64,000 nucleotides of DNA from Actinobacteria bacterium OK074 (GTDB taxonomy: Bacteria; Actinomycetota; Actinomycetes; Streptomycetales; Streptomycetaceae): positions 1 through 64,000 of the forward strand of contig LJCV01000066.1 in assembly GCA_001298575.1 (NCBI GenBank), given 5' to 3'. Both the position numbers and the translations under genes were made by a program. The notes under the pieces were generated by a model. It saw only the letters and a list, made by a program, of their open reading frames with translations, searched no databases and was not told the DNA's origin. Each line of letters opens with the position of its first letter. Position 1 is the stretch's first letter. This document shows positions 7,835-16,402 of the stretch, piece by piece.

Positions 7835-9253
7835 TCAGCCGGAGTGGCCCGTACCGGTCAGCGCGGCCAGGTCCACCGTGTCGGCCAGCGCCCGCATGCC
7901 TGCGTCGTTGAAGTGGAGGTGGTCGCCGGGGTCGTAGCGGGGGAGGATCCGGTCCGGCCGGTCCGGGTCGCGGACGGCGGCGTCGAAGTCGGCGACGGCG
8001 TCGAAGATCCCGTCGTCGCGGACGACCGCGTTGACCGCCTGCCGGACGGCCTCGCCCTGCGGGGTGCACGCCTCGTACCCGCCGCACGGCGTGAGCGTGG
8101 CACCGACGACGCGGATGCCCCGGGCGTGGGCACGGTCCACGATCGTGCGGTACGCCTGTGCGAACGCGGCCGGGTCGGTCGCGGCGGGGACGCCCTTGAT
8201 GTCGTTGATGCCCTCCAGGACGATCAGCGCGCGCACGCCCGCGCGGGACAGCGCGTCCACGTCGAGCCGGGCCAGTGCGCCCGGTCCCACGCCGGAGCGC
8301 AGCAGCCGGTTTCCGGCGATGCCCGCGTTGAGCACCCCGAGGCGGCGTTGCGGCGGCAGGGCACGCAGCCGGTCGGCGAGGCGGTCGGGCCAGCGGCGGT
8401 CGGTGTCGGGCGTGGAGCCGGTGCCATCGGTGATGGAGTCGCCGAACGCGACCACGCTGCCCGCGGCGGGCGCGCCGAGGACGTCGACGCCGGTGACGTA
8501 GTACCAGTTGGCGAGCGTCGAGGTGTACGCCGTGCCGTCCGTCTGGGTGGTCCAATCACCGTGTCGGGCAAGGAAGTTGGTGCGCAGGGCGGTGCGGTGG
8601 TAGGTGGCCGGGCCGCTGTCGGCGACGGGCGTGTGCACGGAGACGAGGAGGTCGGCGCCGCCGGACACCCGCAGCCGTACGGGGTCGCTGACCACGTCCT
8701 CCCCGACGGGGACGGTGACCGCCGGGTTCCCGTCGAAGGTCGCGGTCCGCAGCGAACCGGGCGCCGCGGCAGGGCTGTTGTCGGACGCGCCGGGCGCCCG
8801 CAGCGCGACGGTGACGGAGTCCAGCAGGAGCGGACGGCTGCCGAGCCGGTTGGAGACCCGCACCCGGACGGCCCGGCCACCGACGCTGAGATGCACGACG
8901 TTACGGATCGAGGCATCGGGCAGGGCGGGGGCGGTACCGGAGGGGGCGGTCTCCCAACTCCCGCTCCAGTGGCGGCGGTTGGCACCTCCGGAGGGCGCCG
9001 CCGCGGGGGCCGCGGCGGACGGCACGACGGTCGGGGAAACGGTGTCCGGGGCCGCGGACTCCGGCCGCACGGACGGGGAAACGGTCTCCGGCGACGCGGA
9101 CTCCGGCCGTACGGACGGCAGTTGGACGACGGCGGAGGGCGCGCCCTCGACCGGGGGCGCCGCGGCGGCCGTGTCCGTGCAGCAGACGACGGTGCCGAGC
9201 GCGAGGGCGGTGAGGCACCGCCGGGTTCGGGCCGCACGGGGCAGGCGACGCAT
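7835..9253 (-). CDS. Secreted SGNH/GDSL-family esterase or lipase
   Basis: The 472-residue precursor starts with a Sec signal peptide (RRLPRAARTRR, then a hydrophobic core and an AAA-type cleavage site near residue 30). A Pro/Ser/Val-rich linker follows, containing two SPSVRPESA-like units, then a jelly-roll-like segment. The SGNH hydrolase domain runs from about 225 to 472, with block I GDSITDG (Ser nucleophile), block III GINDIKG and the C-terminal DHLHFND Asp-His pair. Relatives are secreted esterases acting on acetylated polysaccharides or lipids; the substrate cannot be told from sequence. The ATG at 9253 follows GAAGGA. Its promoter region contains short direct repeats (9300-9405). Confidence 0.85.
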   Translation of the reverse strand: MRRLPRAARTRRCLTALALGTVVCCTDTAAAAPPVEGAPSAVVQLPSVRPESASPETVSPSVRPESAAPDTVSPTVVPSAAAPAAAPSGGANRRHWSGSWETAPSGTAPALPDASIRNVVHLSVGGRAVRVRVSNRLGSRPLLLDSVTVALRAPGASDNSPAAAPGSLRTATFDGNPAVTVPVGEDVVSDPVRLRVSGGADLLVSVHTPVADSGPATYHRTALRTNFLARHGDWTTQTDGTAYTSTLANWYYVTGVDVLGAPAAGSVVAFGDSITDGTGSTPDTDRRWPDRLADRLRALPPQRRLGVLNAGIAGNRLLRSGVGPGALARLDVDALSRAGVRALIVLEGINDIKGVPAATDPAAFAQAYRTIVDRAHARGIRVVGATLTPCGGYEACTPQGEAVRQAVNAVVRDDGIFDAVADFDAAVRDPDRPDRILPRYDPGDHLHFNDAGMRALADTVDLAALTGTGHSG

Positions 9254-9299
9254 CCGGCAGTGTCCTTCCACTGATGACCGCTCCGCGACCGGACGGCCG

Positions 9300-9405
9300 C
9301 ACAACTCCGCACACAACTCCGCAGACGATTCCGCACGCGACTGCGGAGTCCGGACCCCGGATTTCCGACACTCCGAACTCCGAACTCCGAACTCCGCGAC
9401 GGAAC
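9300..9405. repeat. Short direct repeats of ACTCCG in a promoter region
   Basis: Upstream of the SGNH gene, CAACTCCGCACA-type units and then CGAACTC units recur, with three consecutive CCGAACT copies at about 9380-9400. They could be binding sites for an oligomeric regulator or a simple slippage repeat. Confidence 0.5.
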
Positions 9406-9535
9406 TGCTCGGAGGCTTTCCAGGACATCCTTGCCCATAACCTCCCATCACTCCGAAGGGCGCACCGGCCTACTCCCCTTGTCGTAGGCCGGAAGTCCCA
9501 TGCGCCGGTCCCGGTGCACGTGCTTGGCTGACGCC

Positions 9536-9910
9536 ATGACCGCATTCAGCGAGGCCGAGCGTGTGTATCTGAAGTCCCAGCGGCTGGGCCGGCTGGCCAC
9601 CGTCGACCCGAACGGGCAGCCGCAGGCGAACCCGGTCGGCTTCTACCTCCAGGACGACGGCACGATCCTGATCGGCGGATTCGCCATGGGCCGCACGAAG
9701 AAGTGGCGCAACCTGGGCGGCAATCCGAAGGTGGCCCTGGTGGTCGACGACATCGTGAGCGTCGATCCGTGGCAGGTACGCGGCGTGGACATCCGCGGCG
9801 AGGCCGAACTCCTCACCGGGCCCCACGACTTGGCCCCGTACCTGAGCCCGGAGGTCATCCGGATCCATCCGCGCCGGATCTACAGCTGGGGGCTGGAGGA
9901 AAAGGTCTGA
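9536..9910 (+). CDS. PPOX-class F420-dependent oxidoreductase
   Basis: The 124-residue protein is a single flavin-reductase-like split barrel of the PPOX/F420 type. It has an early RLGRLATVDPNGQPQ segment, the typical opening of this family, and FAMGRTKKWRNL in the cofactor-binding region. Characterised relatives use deazaflavin F420 or FMN to reduce diverse substrates; the physiological substrate here is unknown. The ATG at 9536 is preferred over an upstream in-frame start at 9500 because the family aligns from MTAFSEAE onward. It is a single gene, convergent with rsgA. Confidence 0.85.
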   Translation: MTAFSEAERVYLKSQRLGRLATVDPNGQPQANPVGFYLQDDGTILIGGFAMGRTKKWRNLGGNPKVALVVDDIVSVDPWQVRGVDIRGEAELLTGPHDLAPYLSPEVIRIHPRRIYSWGLEEKV

Positions 9911-9959
9911 CGGACCCGGACTCGGCCCCAGGCCCGCCAGACCGCCCACGATCACCCGA

Positions 9960-11081
9960 TCAGTTGCTCCACCGCCCCCGCTTCACCTCCATCGCGGCTT
10001 TGCCCTCCGCGCCGCGCCGCTTCCACTCCTTGCGCATTTCGGCGCGGACGCGGGCGTCCGTCTTGGCGACGATCCGCTGGTTCTCGCGCAGGAGTTTGCG
10101 GTAGCTCTCCAGGCGGCGTTCGGGGAGTTCGCCGCTGTCCACCGCGGAGCGCACCGCGCAGCCCGGTTCCGTTTCGTGGGCGCAGTCGTGGAAGCGGCAC
10201 CGGGCGGCGAGTTCCTCGACCTCCGCGAAGACCTGGCCGACGCCCGTCTCCGCGTCCCACAGGCCGACCCCGCGCAGCCCGGGGGTGTCGATGAGGACGC
10301 CACCGCCGGGCAGCGCGAGGAGGTTGCGGGTGGTCGTGGTGTGGCGGCCCTTGCCGTCCACGTCACGGATGGCGTGCACCCGCATCACGTCCTCGCCGAC
10401 GAGCGCGTTGGCGAGCGTCGACTTGCCCGCGCCGGACTGCCCGAGCAGCACGGACGTACCGTCGGCGAGCAGCGCGGCGAGCACGTCGACGCCGTCGGCG
10501 AGATGGGAGCTGACCGGCAGCACGGTGACCCCGGGCGCGACGGTCGCCACGTCCTCGACAAGGTGCCCGAGGGTCGCCTCGTCGGGCACCAGGTCCGCCT
10601 TGGTGAGCACGACCACGGGCTGCGCACCGGACTCCCAGGCCAGCGCCAGGAACCGTTCGACGCGCCCGAGGTCCAGCTCCACGGCGAGGGACACCGCGAC
10701 GACGGCGTGGTCGACGTTGGCCGCGAGGATCTGCCCCTCGGACCGCTTGGAGGAGGTGGACCGCACGAAGGCGGACCGCCGCGGCAGATACGTGCGGATG
10801 TAGCGGGGGTCGCCCGCGGGTTCCACGGCGACCCAGTCGCCCGTGCACACGACCTTCAGCGGGTCGTTGGGCGTGACGAAGGCGGTGTCGGCGCGCAGCA
10901 CACCACGGGGGGTGACCACGTCGCACTGCCCACGGTCGACCCGCAGGACCCGCCCGGGCAGCAGACCCTGCCCGGAGTACGGACCGAACTCGGCCTCCCA
11001 CCCCTCGTCCCACCCATAGGGAACGAGCATAGAGAAGCCGGAGGAAGCGGAAGAAGAGGACGAAGAAGCGAGGGAAGACAA
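9960..11081 (-). CDS. rsgA: Ribosome small-subunit-dependent GTPase A
   Basis: RsgA acts late in 30S maturation, releasing RbfA and checking the decoding centre with ribosome-stimulated GTPase activity. The 373-residue protein has an OB-fold (about 35-105) and the hallmark circular permutation of the GTPase motifs: G4 (TKAD) before G1 (GQSGAGKST) and G3 (DTPGLR). A C-terminal zinc-knuckle region with CRFHDCAH and a later Cys follows. The serine-rich N-terminus varies among Streptomyces. A TTG at 11081, preceded by AAGGG, is taken as the start, with an ATG at 11030 as the alternative. A small ORF lies just upstream. Confidence 0.95.
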   Translation of the reverse strand: MSSLASSSSSSASSGFSMLVPYGWDEGWEAEFGPYSGQGLLPGRVLRVDRGQCDVVTPRGVLRADTAFVTPNDPLKVVCTGDWVAVEPAGDPRYIRTYLPRRSAFVRSTSSKRSEGQILAANVDHAVVAVSLAVELDLGRVERFLALAWESGAQPVVVLTKADLVPDEATLGHLVEDVATVAPGVTVLPVSSHLADGVDVLAALLADGTSVLLGQSGAGKSTLANALVGEDVMRVHAIRDVDGKGRHTTTTRNLLALPGGGVLIDTPGLRGVGLWDAETGVGQVFAEVEELAARCRFHDCAHETEPGCAVRSAVDSGELPERRLESYRKLLRENQRIVAKTDARVRAEMRKEWKRRGAEGKAAMEVKRGRWSN

Positions 11082-11117
11082 GGGTGGCCCTTCACAGGGG
11101 CGGCCCCGGCCGACTCG

Positions 11118-11189
11118 TCAGCCGGTGACCACGGAGGTGGTTATTCCGATCGTCTGAATGCGGGCAGCGCCCAGCGCAGTGACAGCCAT
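11118..11189 (-). CDS. Possible 23-residue leader peptide upstream of rsgA
   Basis: A short open frame beginning MAVTALGAARIQ and ending TSVVTG has a perfect GGAGG (11199-11203) nine bases before its ATG. It ends 36 bases before the rsgA start. The GGAGGTG containing its ribosome-binding site (11197-11203) is complementary to CACCTCC near its own 3' end (11133-11139), so the message could fold to hide the site. This suggests a regulatory leader for rsgA. Expression is not shown, and a small stand-alone peptide is the alternative. Confidence 0.45.
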   Translation of the reverse strand: MAVTALGAARIQTIGITTSVVTG

Positions 11190-11339
11190 CGGTCAACACC
11201 TCCGTCGTTCTTCGTCGTTCGTCGAATCCGGCCCGTGGCGGCGGCCGTCGGCCACCGCCCGGTTCGTGACCACCTTAGAGGCGCGCATCCTGCGCGCGCC
11301 ACGGATTATTTGAGTGGCTCACTTCCCGCATTCAGCGGC

Positions 11340-12494
11340 TCACTTCCCCCAGATCTCCCGATACGCCTCCCGATACCCCTTCGGATCCCAAGCCGCCACC
11401 CCCGCACTGTTCGCCGCCGTAGCGATGTGCGGCGGTGGGACGTAGCCGCTGGCCGGGTCCCCCGCGAACGCGCGGTTGAACTCGTCGACGATCTGCCAGC
11501 CCTGTTCGGTCAGTGGTTCGGGGACGGTCGCGGCCTGGTACTGCTTCTGGTTGATCCGCTGGAAGGCGGACGCGTCGCCGTCGCCCGCGCCGATGTTGTA
11601 CGGCGCTCCCCCGCCCTGTTGGCCGCCCGAGCGCAGGGCGGGGGCCGCGTCGCCGAAGTAGAGGTCGTTGATGGCGACGGAGTACGTCCAGCGGCTGCCG
11701 TAGCGCGAGAGGAGGGAGGTGACCTCGGTCGGGGTGCGGCTGCTGGAGTCGGAGATCGGGATGTTCGCGGTGGTCAGGAGTCTGACGTCGGAGCAGGTGG
11801 CCAGCTCCTTCTTGATGAGCTTGGCCTTCAGGTCGGCGAACGGGATGGACGCGTCGGTGAAGACGACCACGCCCGCCGTGCCGCCCGACTGCGCGATGAT
11901 CCAGTCCGAGCTGATCCTCGCGACGTCCTCGACGTTCGTGGTGACGTTGGTGAACAGCTTCGGATTGTCGCTGGGGCCGGGGGCGTCGACGGCGTGCCAG
12001 CCGATGAGCGGGATGTTCGCGTCGTTCGCCTGCCGGACCTGCTCGGACGTGCTCTTGGGGTCGAAGCCGCCGATCACGATCCCGGCCGGGTCCAGCGCGA
12101 TGGCCTGGCTGAACGCCTTCTGGATGCCGGCGGGCGAGCCCTGCCCGTCGATCACCCTGACCTTCCAGCCGATGGCCTTCGCGGCCTCCTGGACGCCCTT
12201 GGCCGCGCCCGCGACCCCCGGGTTGGTCATGGTGTTGGCCACGTAGACGAGGCTCTTGCCCGACGCCGCCCGGGGGCCGTCGGTCGGGCCGTCCCAGGCG
12301 GCGTCGGTGGCCAGCGCGGCGGCGACGGCCTTCTTCGCCTTCGCGAGGACGGCCGGGCAGCCCGTCCGCCCGGATCCGGCGGTGGTGGAGTCGTGCATCT
12401 GCGAGCCGCGGACGCAGCCGGTGAGGGAGGCGGTGACCGCGGCGAGGACCACCACGGCCCCGACGGTCTTCCTGCGGGTGGGGTGAGACGGCAC
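11340..12494 (-). CDS. Sugar ABC transporter substrate-binding lipoprotein
   Basis: The 384-residue precursor has a lipoprotein signal ending in LTGC (Cys27) and a periplasmic-binding-protein type 1 (ribose/xylose-like) fold. Typical segments are SLVYVANTMTNPGVAG near the ligand site and AIALDPAGIVIGGFD. It would capture a sugar or sugar derivative at the cell surface for the permease and ATPase encoded next to it. The GTG at 12494 follows AAGGAG with ideal spacing. The region between it and the permease gene contains short tandem repeats. The linked cyclase and dehydrogenase genes suggest the ligand is a sugar or sugar acid, but it cannot be named. Confidence 0.9.
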   Translation of the reverse strand: MPSHPTRRKTVGAVVVLAAVTASLTGCVRGSQMHDSTTAGSGRTGCPAVLAKAKKAVAAALATDAAWDGPTDGPRAASGKSLVYVANTMTNPGVAGAAKGVQEAAKAIGWKVRVIDGQGSPAGIQKAFSQAIALDPAGIVIGGFDPKSTSEQVRQANDANIPLIGWHAVDAPGPSDNPKLFTNVTTNVEDVARISSDWIIAQSGGTAGVVVFTDASIPFADLKAKLIKKELATCSDVRLLTTANIPISDSSSRTPTEVTSLLSRYGSRWTYSVAINDLYFGDAAPALRSGGQQGGGAPYNIGAGDGDASAFQRINQKQYQAATVPEPLTEQGWQIVDEFNRAFAGDPASGYVPPPHIATAANSAGVAAWDPKGYREAYREIWGK

Positions 12495-12509
12495 GTACGG
12501 CTCCTTATG

Positions 12510-12592
12510 ACGTGCGGGACGTGCGGGACGTGCGAGGACTTGCGGGACGTGCGAGGACTTGCGAGGACTTGCGAGGACGTGACCAAGTCGGC
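12510..12592. repeat. Short tandem repeats between permease and binding-protein genes
   Basis: Units of 10-11 bases alternate as GCGGGACGT and GCGAGGACTT, five to seven times. They lie between the permease stop and the lipoprotein start, so they fall in the operon leader. They may affect mRNA stability or be strain-variable. Confidence 0.65.
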
Positions 12593-12594
12593 TG

Positions 12595-13710
12595 TCAGGC
12601 AACGCTGTTCGGCTCGGCCGTCGTCGGCGCCCCGTCGGCGAGCGAGCCGCGCGTCGCGCTCGCCCCGGCGCGCAGCCTGCGGCGGGCCGACAGGCCCGCG
12701 AGGCCCACCGCGATCAGCAGGGTGCCACCGTTGAACAGCGGTGTGACCCAGAAGTCGGCACCGGCCAGCGTGATGCCGGACAGCCCGATGGCGAGGACGG
12801 CGACGGCGACGATCGTGCCCAGGGCGTTGGCGCGGCCCGGCTTGATGGCGGTCGAGCCGAGGAGCGCGCCCACGAAGGCGGGCAGCAGGTAGTCCTGGCC
12901 GCCGCTGGGGTTGCCGATCTGCTGCTGCGCGGCGAGCAGCACCCCGCTGACGCCGACGACGAATCCGGACCCGGCGAAGGCGTACACGCTGTAGCGGCGG
13001 GTGGGGATGCCGACCAGGTCCGCGGCGCGGGAGTTGGAGCCGATGACGTACAAGTAGCGGCCCAGCGGCAGGCGTTCGAGGAGGATCCAGAGGCCGACGG
13101 CGAGGACGAGGACGTAGAAGGCGGGGACCGGCAGGCCGAGGAAGGTGGAGGTGTAGAGGTCGGTGAACCAGGCGGGCAGGCCCTCGGGGCCCGGCACGAT
13201 GCGGGCGCCGTCGGTGATCCAGAGGGTGACCGCGTACAGGACGCTGCCGGTGCCGAGGGTGGCGATGAACGAGTCGATCCTGGCGAGTTCGACGAGCAGG
13301 CCGTTGAGGACGCCTACGACGGTGCCCGCGGCGATCGTCACCAGGCAGGCGAACTGCCAGGGCCAGCCGTTGTTGACGATGAGCTGCATCGTCAACACGT
13401 GCCACAGGCCCAGGCCGTAGCCGATCGAGAGGTCGAACTTGCCGGTGACGATGGGGATCATCGCGCCGAGCGCGAGCATCGCCGGGATGGAGTTGGTGGA
13501 CAGCAGGGCCTTGAGGTTGCCGGAGGTGGCGAAGGAGTCGGGGAGGGTGAGGGTGAAGACCAGGAAGAGGAGGGCGGTGAGGGCCAACAGCCCGTACGTG
13601 CCGATCAGATGGCCGCGCAGGCGACCGGGGCCGGGGTTCGCGGGGCCCGGAGTCCGGCGGCCGGAGGGGGGCGCGCCCTTGCCCTTCGTGGGCTGGGTCT
13701 CGGTGGCCAT
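12595..13710 (-). CDS. Sugar ABC transporter permease (RbsC/XylH-like)
   Basis: The 371-residue integral membrane protein has about eight to ten hydrophobic helices after a basic, Pro-rich N-terminal tail (about 1-30). The pattern is that of BPD_transp_2 permeases for ribose, xylose or related sugars, including GALLGSTAIKPGRANALGTI in the conserved late loop. It forms the membrane channel with the ATPase. The start overlaps the ATPase stop (TGATG at 13708-13712), so translation is coupled. The order on the minus strand is ATPase, permease, lipoprotein. Confidence 0.9.
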   Translation of the reverse strand: MATETQPTKGKGAPPSGRRTPGPANPGPGRLRGHLIGTYGLLALTALLFLVFTLTLPDSFATSGNLKALLSTNSIPAMLALGAMIPIVTGKFDLSIGYGLGLWHVLTMQLIVNNGWPWQFACLVTIAAGTVVGVLNGLLVELARIDSFIATLGTGSVLYAVTLWITDGARIVPGPEGLPAWFTDLYTSTFLGLPVPAFYVLVLAVGLWILLERLPLGRYLYVIGSNSRAADLVGIPTRRYSVYAFAGSGFVVGVSGVLLAAQQQIGNPSGGQDYLLPAFVGALLGSTAIKPGRANALGTIVAVAVLAIGLSGITLAGADFWVTPLFNGGTLLIAVGLAGLSARRRLRAGASATRGSLADGAPTTAEPNSVA

Positions 13711-15368
13711 CAGCGGTCCGCCGTTCCGGTCGGCGCCGGCGTCAACGGCGCGGCGGCGGTGGTGAGTTCCGGCGCCGGCGTCAACGGCCCGGCGGTGGTG
13801 GTGAGTTCCGGCGTCGACATCGCCGACGCGGCGTGGGTGAGTCCGGTGACGGTGAGGGTGTCGCCGGTGAGTTCGGCGGTCACCGCCCCGCGGGCGAAGA
13901 CGAGGGCGCGGTGGCACACGGCGGCGACCTCCTCGAAGTCGGTGGAGATGAGCAGGACGGCGAGCCCTTCGGCGAGGGCGGCGTCGAGGAGGCGGTAGAT
14001 CTCGGCCTTGGCGCCGACGTCCACGCCCGCGGTGGGCTCTTCGAGGATCACCACGCGGCGGCCGGTGCGCAGCCAGCGGCCGATCATGACCTTCTGCTGG
14101 TTGCCGCCGGACAGGGTGGCGATGGGGGCCTCGCCGTTGGCGGGGCGGACCCCGAAGCGTTCGACCAGCGCCGCCGCCTCGGCCCGTTCGCGGCGGGGGT
14201 TGATCCACTGCCAGGGGCCGCAGCCGTCGGCGCGCGGGTTGGCCAGGAAGTTCTCGCGGACGCTGAGGTCGGGGGCGCAGCCCTCCTCCTGGCGGTCGCT
14301 GGTGACCAGGCCGATGCCCGCGTCGACGGCGGCGGCGACCGAGCCGGGCCGGTACGGCGCCCCGTCGAGCAGCACCTCGCCGTCCAGCAGGGTGCCCGCC
14401 CCGGCGAGGGCGCGCCCGAGGTCCATGTGCCCGGCCCCGGTCAGCCCGACCATGCCGAGGACCTCCCCGGCGTGCAGGGCGAGATCGACGGGGCCGACGC
14501 CCGGTGCCGCGACTCCGGTGAGGCGCAGCACAGTTGCGCCATTGCCTCGGCCCAACGACGGCCGGTGCGCCGCCGGTTCGTGGCCCACGATGTCGTGCAC
14601 GATCCGGTCGGGGCCGTGGTCGGCGAGGCGGCCCCGGCTGATGAGCCGGCCGTCGCGCAGGACGGCGAAGCTGTCGGCCACCTGGAAGACCTCGTCGAGG
14701 CGGTGGCTGACGTAGACGATGGCGTGGCCGCGGTCGCGCAGGGTGTGCAGGACGGCGAAGAGCCGGGCGCAGTCCGCGGCGGGCAGGCTGGCGGTGGGTT
14801 CGTCGAGCACGATGAGCCGGGCCCGGGTGGACAGGGCGCGGGCGATGGCGACGAGGGAGCGTTCGGCGCGGGTGAGGTCGGCGAGCGGGGCGTCCGGGTC
14901 GAGGTGTCCGGCGACGATCTCCAGCGCCTCGACGGCCCGGCGGCGGACCCGGCGCCAGGACACCAGCCCGGCGCTGCGCGGGTAGCCGGTGCCCAGGGCG
15001 ATGTTCTCGGCCACCGTCATCCACTCGACGAGGCCGAGGTCCTGGTGGATGAAGGACATCTCGGCGCTCGCGGCGTCGGTGCCCAGCGGGTGGCCGCCCA
15101 CGGTGACCCGGCCCGCGTCCGCGCGGTGCACGCCCGCGAGGACCTTGATCAGGGTGGACTTGCCCGCGCCGTTGTGCCCGAGCAGGGCCAGCACGCTGCC
15201 CGCGCGGATGTCCAGGTCGACGTCGGCGAGGGCGAGGGTGCCGCCGAACCGTTTGCTCAGCCCGCGGACGGCGACCAGGGGCTCGGCCGCGGGGTCCGAA
15301 GACGGTGGGCGGGGGGTGGCTTCGAGGGGCGGACCGGATGCGCTGGCGTCGTCGGAAGCGTCATGCAC
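13710..15368 (-). CDS. Sugar ABC transporter ATPase, two fused nucleotide-binding domains
   Basis: The 552-residue protein has two ABC ATPase domains in one chain, the MglA/RbsA arrangement. The first carries Walker A GHNGAGKST (64-72) and Walker B LIVLDEPTAS; its signature is degenerate (LTRAERSLVAIARAL). The second lacks a normal Walker A but has an intact LSGGNQQK signature. This asymmetry is normal for the family. The C-terminus ends in two PELTT..PLTPA repeats encoded by a 39-base duplication at about 13735-13815. The start lies 68 bases from an operator-like sequence at 15436-15447 that resembles one near the iclR-type gene. Confidence 0.9.
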   Translation of the reverse strand: MHDASDDASASGPPLEATPRPPSSDPAAEPLVAVRGLSKRFGGTLALADVDLDIRAGSVLALLGHNGAGKSTLIKVLAGVHRADAGRVTVGGHPLGTDAASAEMSFIHQDLGLVEWMTVAENIALGTGYPRSAGLVSWRRVRRRAVEALEIVAGHLDPDAPLADLTRAERSLVAIARALSTRARLIVLDEPTASLPAADCARLFAVLHTLRDRGHAIVYVSHRLDEVFQVADSFAVLRDGRLISRGRLADHGPDRIVHDIVGHEPAAHRPSLGRGNGATVLRLTGVAAPGVGPVDLALHAGEVLGMVGLTGAGHMDLGRALAGAGTLLDGEVLLDGAPYRPGSVAAAVDAGIGLVTSDRQEEGCAPDLSVRENFLANPRADGCGPWQWINPRRERAEAAALVERFGVRPANGEAPIATLSGGNQQKVMIGRWLRTGRRVVILEEPTAGVDVGAKAEIYRLLDAALAEGLAVLLISTDFEEVAAVCHRALVFARGAVTAELTGDTLTVTGLTHAASAMSTPELTTTAGPLTPAPELTTAAAPLTPAPTGTADR

Positions 15369-15435
15369 GGACTTCTCCGGAGGGATCTACCGGCCGAGGA
15401 CCATTCCGCGGCTCGGCCGAAATACTGTCCTCCAC

Positions 15436-15447
15436 CCAACATGCTGG
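15436..15447. promoter_or_regulatory. Operator-like sequence upstream of the ABC operon
   Basis: CCAACATGCTGG is a near-palindrome 68 bases upstream of the ATPase start. Its reverse complement differs at one base from CCAGCATTTTGG at 16391-16402 in front of the IclR-type regulator. Both are next to a CTATTG/CAATAG sequence. A shared site in both control regions points to the local IclR protein as the ligand. Confidence 0.6.
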
Positions 15448-15567
15448 TCAATAGTCCGGTCATCGTTTATTGCCCCAAGTTACGGCGTCACCGGTCCGGA
15501 AATCCCCAGACAAAAGGGGCGGCCGTACGGGGTCACCCCCGTACGGCCGCCCCGGGCAACCGGCGCG

Positions 15568-16359
15568 CTACGCGGTCGTCCGCACCCCCTGCGGCAGCAT
15601 CGGGTTCTCCAGCCCCTTCGCCACGCTCCGCAGATCCGCCAGCAGCGCCTCGCGGAACTCGTCGTCCAGGCGCGCCTTGAGCACGGTCACGCTGATCGCG
15701 AAGGGGTCCGAGTCCGTGCGGAACCCCGCCACCGGCACGGCCAGGCAGAGGATGCCGGCGGTGGTCTCCTCGTCGTCGACCGCGTAGCCGCGCTCCCGGC
15801 AGGCCGCCAGGTCCGCGAGCAGCGCGGGCACCGAGGTGATCGACCGCTCGCTGAGCGCGGGCAGGGTGCGGCCCCGCAGCCGGTCCTCGGCCACCGCCGG
15901 GTCGAGGGTGGAGAGGATCGCCTTGCCGGTCGCGGTGCAGTTCGCGGGGAAGCGGTCGCCGATGTTCGCGGTCAGCCGCAGCGGCTGCGTGCCGTCGTAA
16001 CGGCCTAGGTAGAGGACGTCCAGGCCGTCCAGTACGGCGACGCGGGCGGTCTCGCGGGAGATGTGCGCGCTGCGGCGGCACAGCTCGTAGAAGTCGCGCA
16101 GCTGGTCGACGGTGGCGAGGTAGCGGCCGCCGAGTTCGACCAGTTTGCGCCCGAGGGTGAAGCCGGTGCCGCTGCGCATGATCATGCCGGCCGCCTCCAG
16201 CGAGGCGCACAGGTTGCCCGTCGAGGACTTCGGCAGGTCCAGGGCGCGCGCGATCTCGGCGACCGTCAACGGCCGCCCCTCCGCCTCGCCGAGCCTGTCG
16301 AGGATCGCGACGGCCCGCGTCACGGCGGGAACGAGACTTCCCGGGTCGCTTGCGCTCAC
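15568..16359 (-). CDS. IclR-family transcriptional regulator
   Basis: The 263-residue protein has an N-terminal winged helix-turn-helix (about 8-65, with LTVAEIARALDLPKSSTGN) and a C-terminal IclR effector domain (about 75-255) containing the family segment ANCTATGKAILS. IclR proteins usually bind a small metabolite and control a neighbouring catabolic operon. It sits between the ABC importer and the catabolic genes and is the natural regulator of both. The GTG at 16359 follows TTGGAG with good spacing; a TTG at 16371 is less likely. An operator-like sequence lies 32 bases upstream, consistent with autoregulation. Confidence 0.9.
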   Translation of the reverse strand: MSASDPGSLVPAVTRAVAILDRLGEAEGRPLTVAEIARALDLPKSSTGNLCASLEAAGMIMRSGTGFTLGRKLVELGGRYLATVDQLRDFYELCRRSAHISRETARVAVLDGLDVLYLGRYDGTQPLRLTANIGDRFPANCTATGKAILSTLDPAVAEDRLRGRTLPALSERSITSVPALLADLAACRERGYAVDDEETTAGILCLAVPVAGFRTDSDPFAISVTVLKARLDDEFREALLADLRSVAKGLENPMLPQGVRTTA

Positions 16360-16390
16360 CAGCAACTCCAACCATCATTCTGTTCGTCGT

Positions 16391-16402
16391 CCAGCATTTT
16401 GG
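16391..16402. promoter_or_regulatory. Operator-like sequence in the iclR/cyclase divergent region
   Basis: CCAGCATTTTGG lies 32 bases upstream of the IclR-type gene and within the divergent promoter region of the cyclase operon. It matches the site at 15436-15447 at 11 of 12 positions on the opposite strand. It could control both directions. Confidence 0.55.

Noticed and set aside
15239..15260. A possible first-half copy of the dispersed GNAANCGNTTNC motif
   Set aside because: CGAACCGTTTGC has one mismatch at the first conserved G. It is the nearest match in the first 32 kb, so it was not counted.
13833..15680. A 615-codon plus-strand frame opposite the sugar ATPase
   Set aside because: It has no ribosome-binding site or domain and lies over a clear two-domain ABC ATPase on the other strand.
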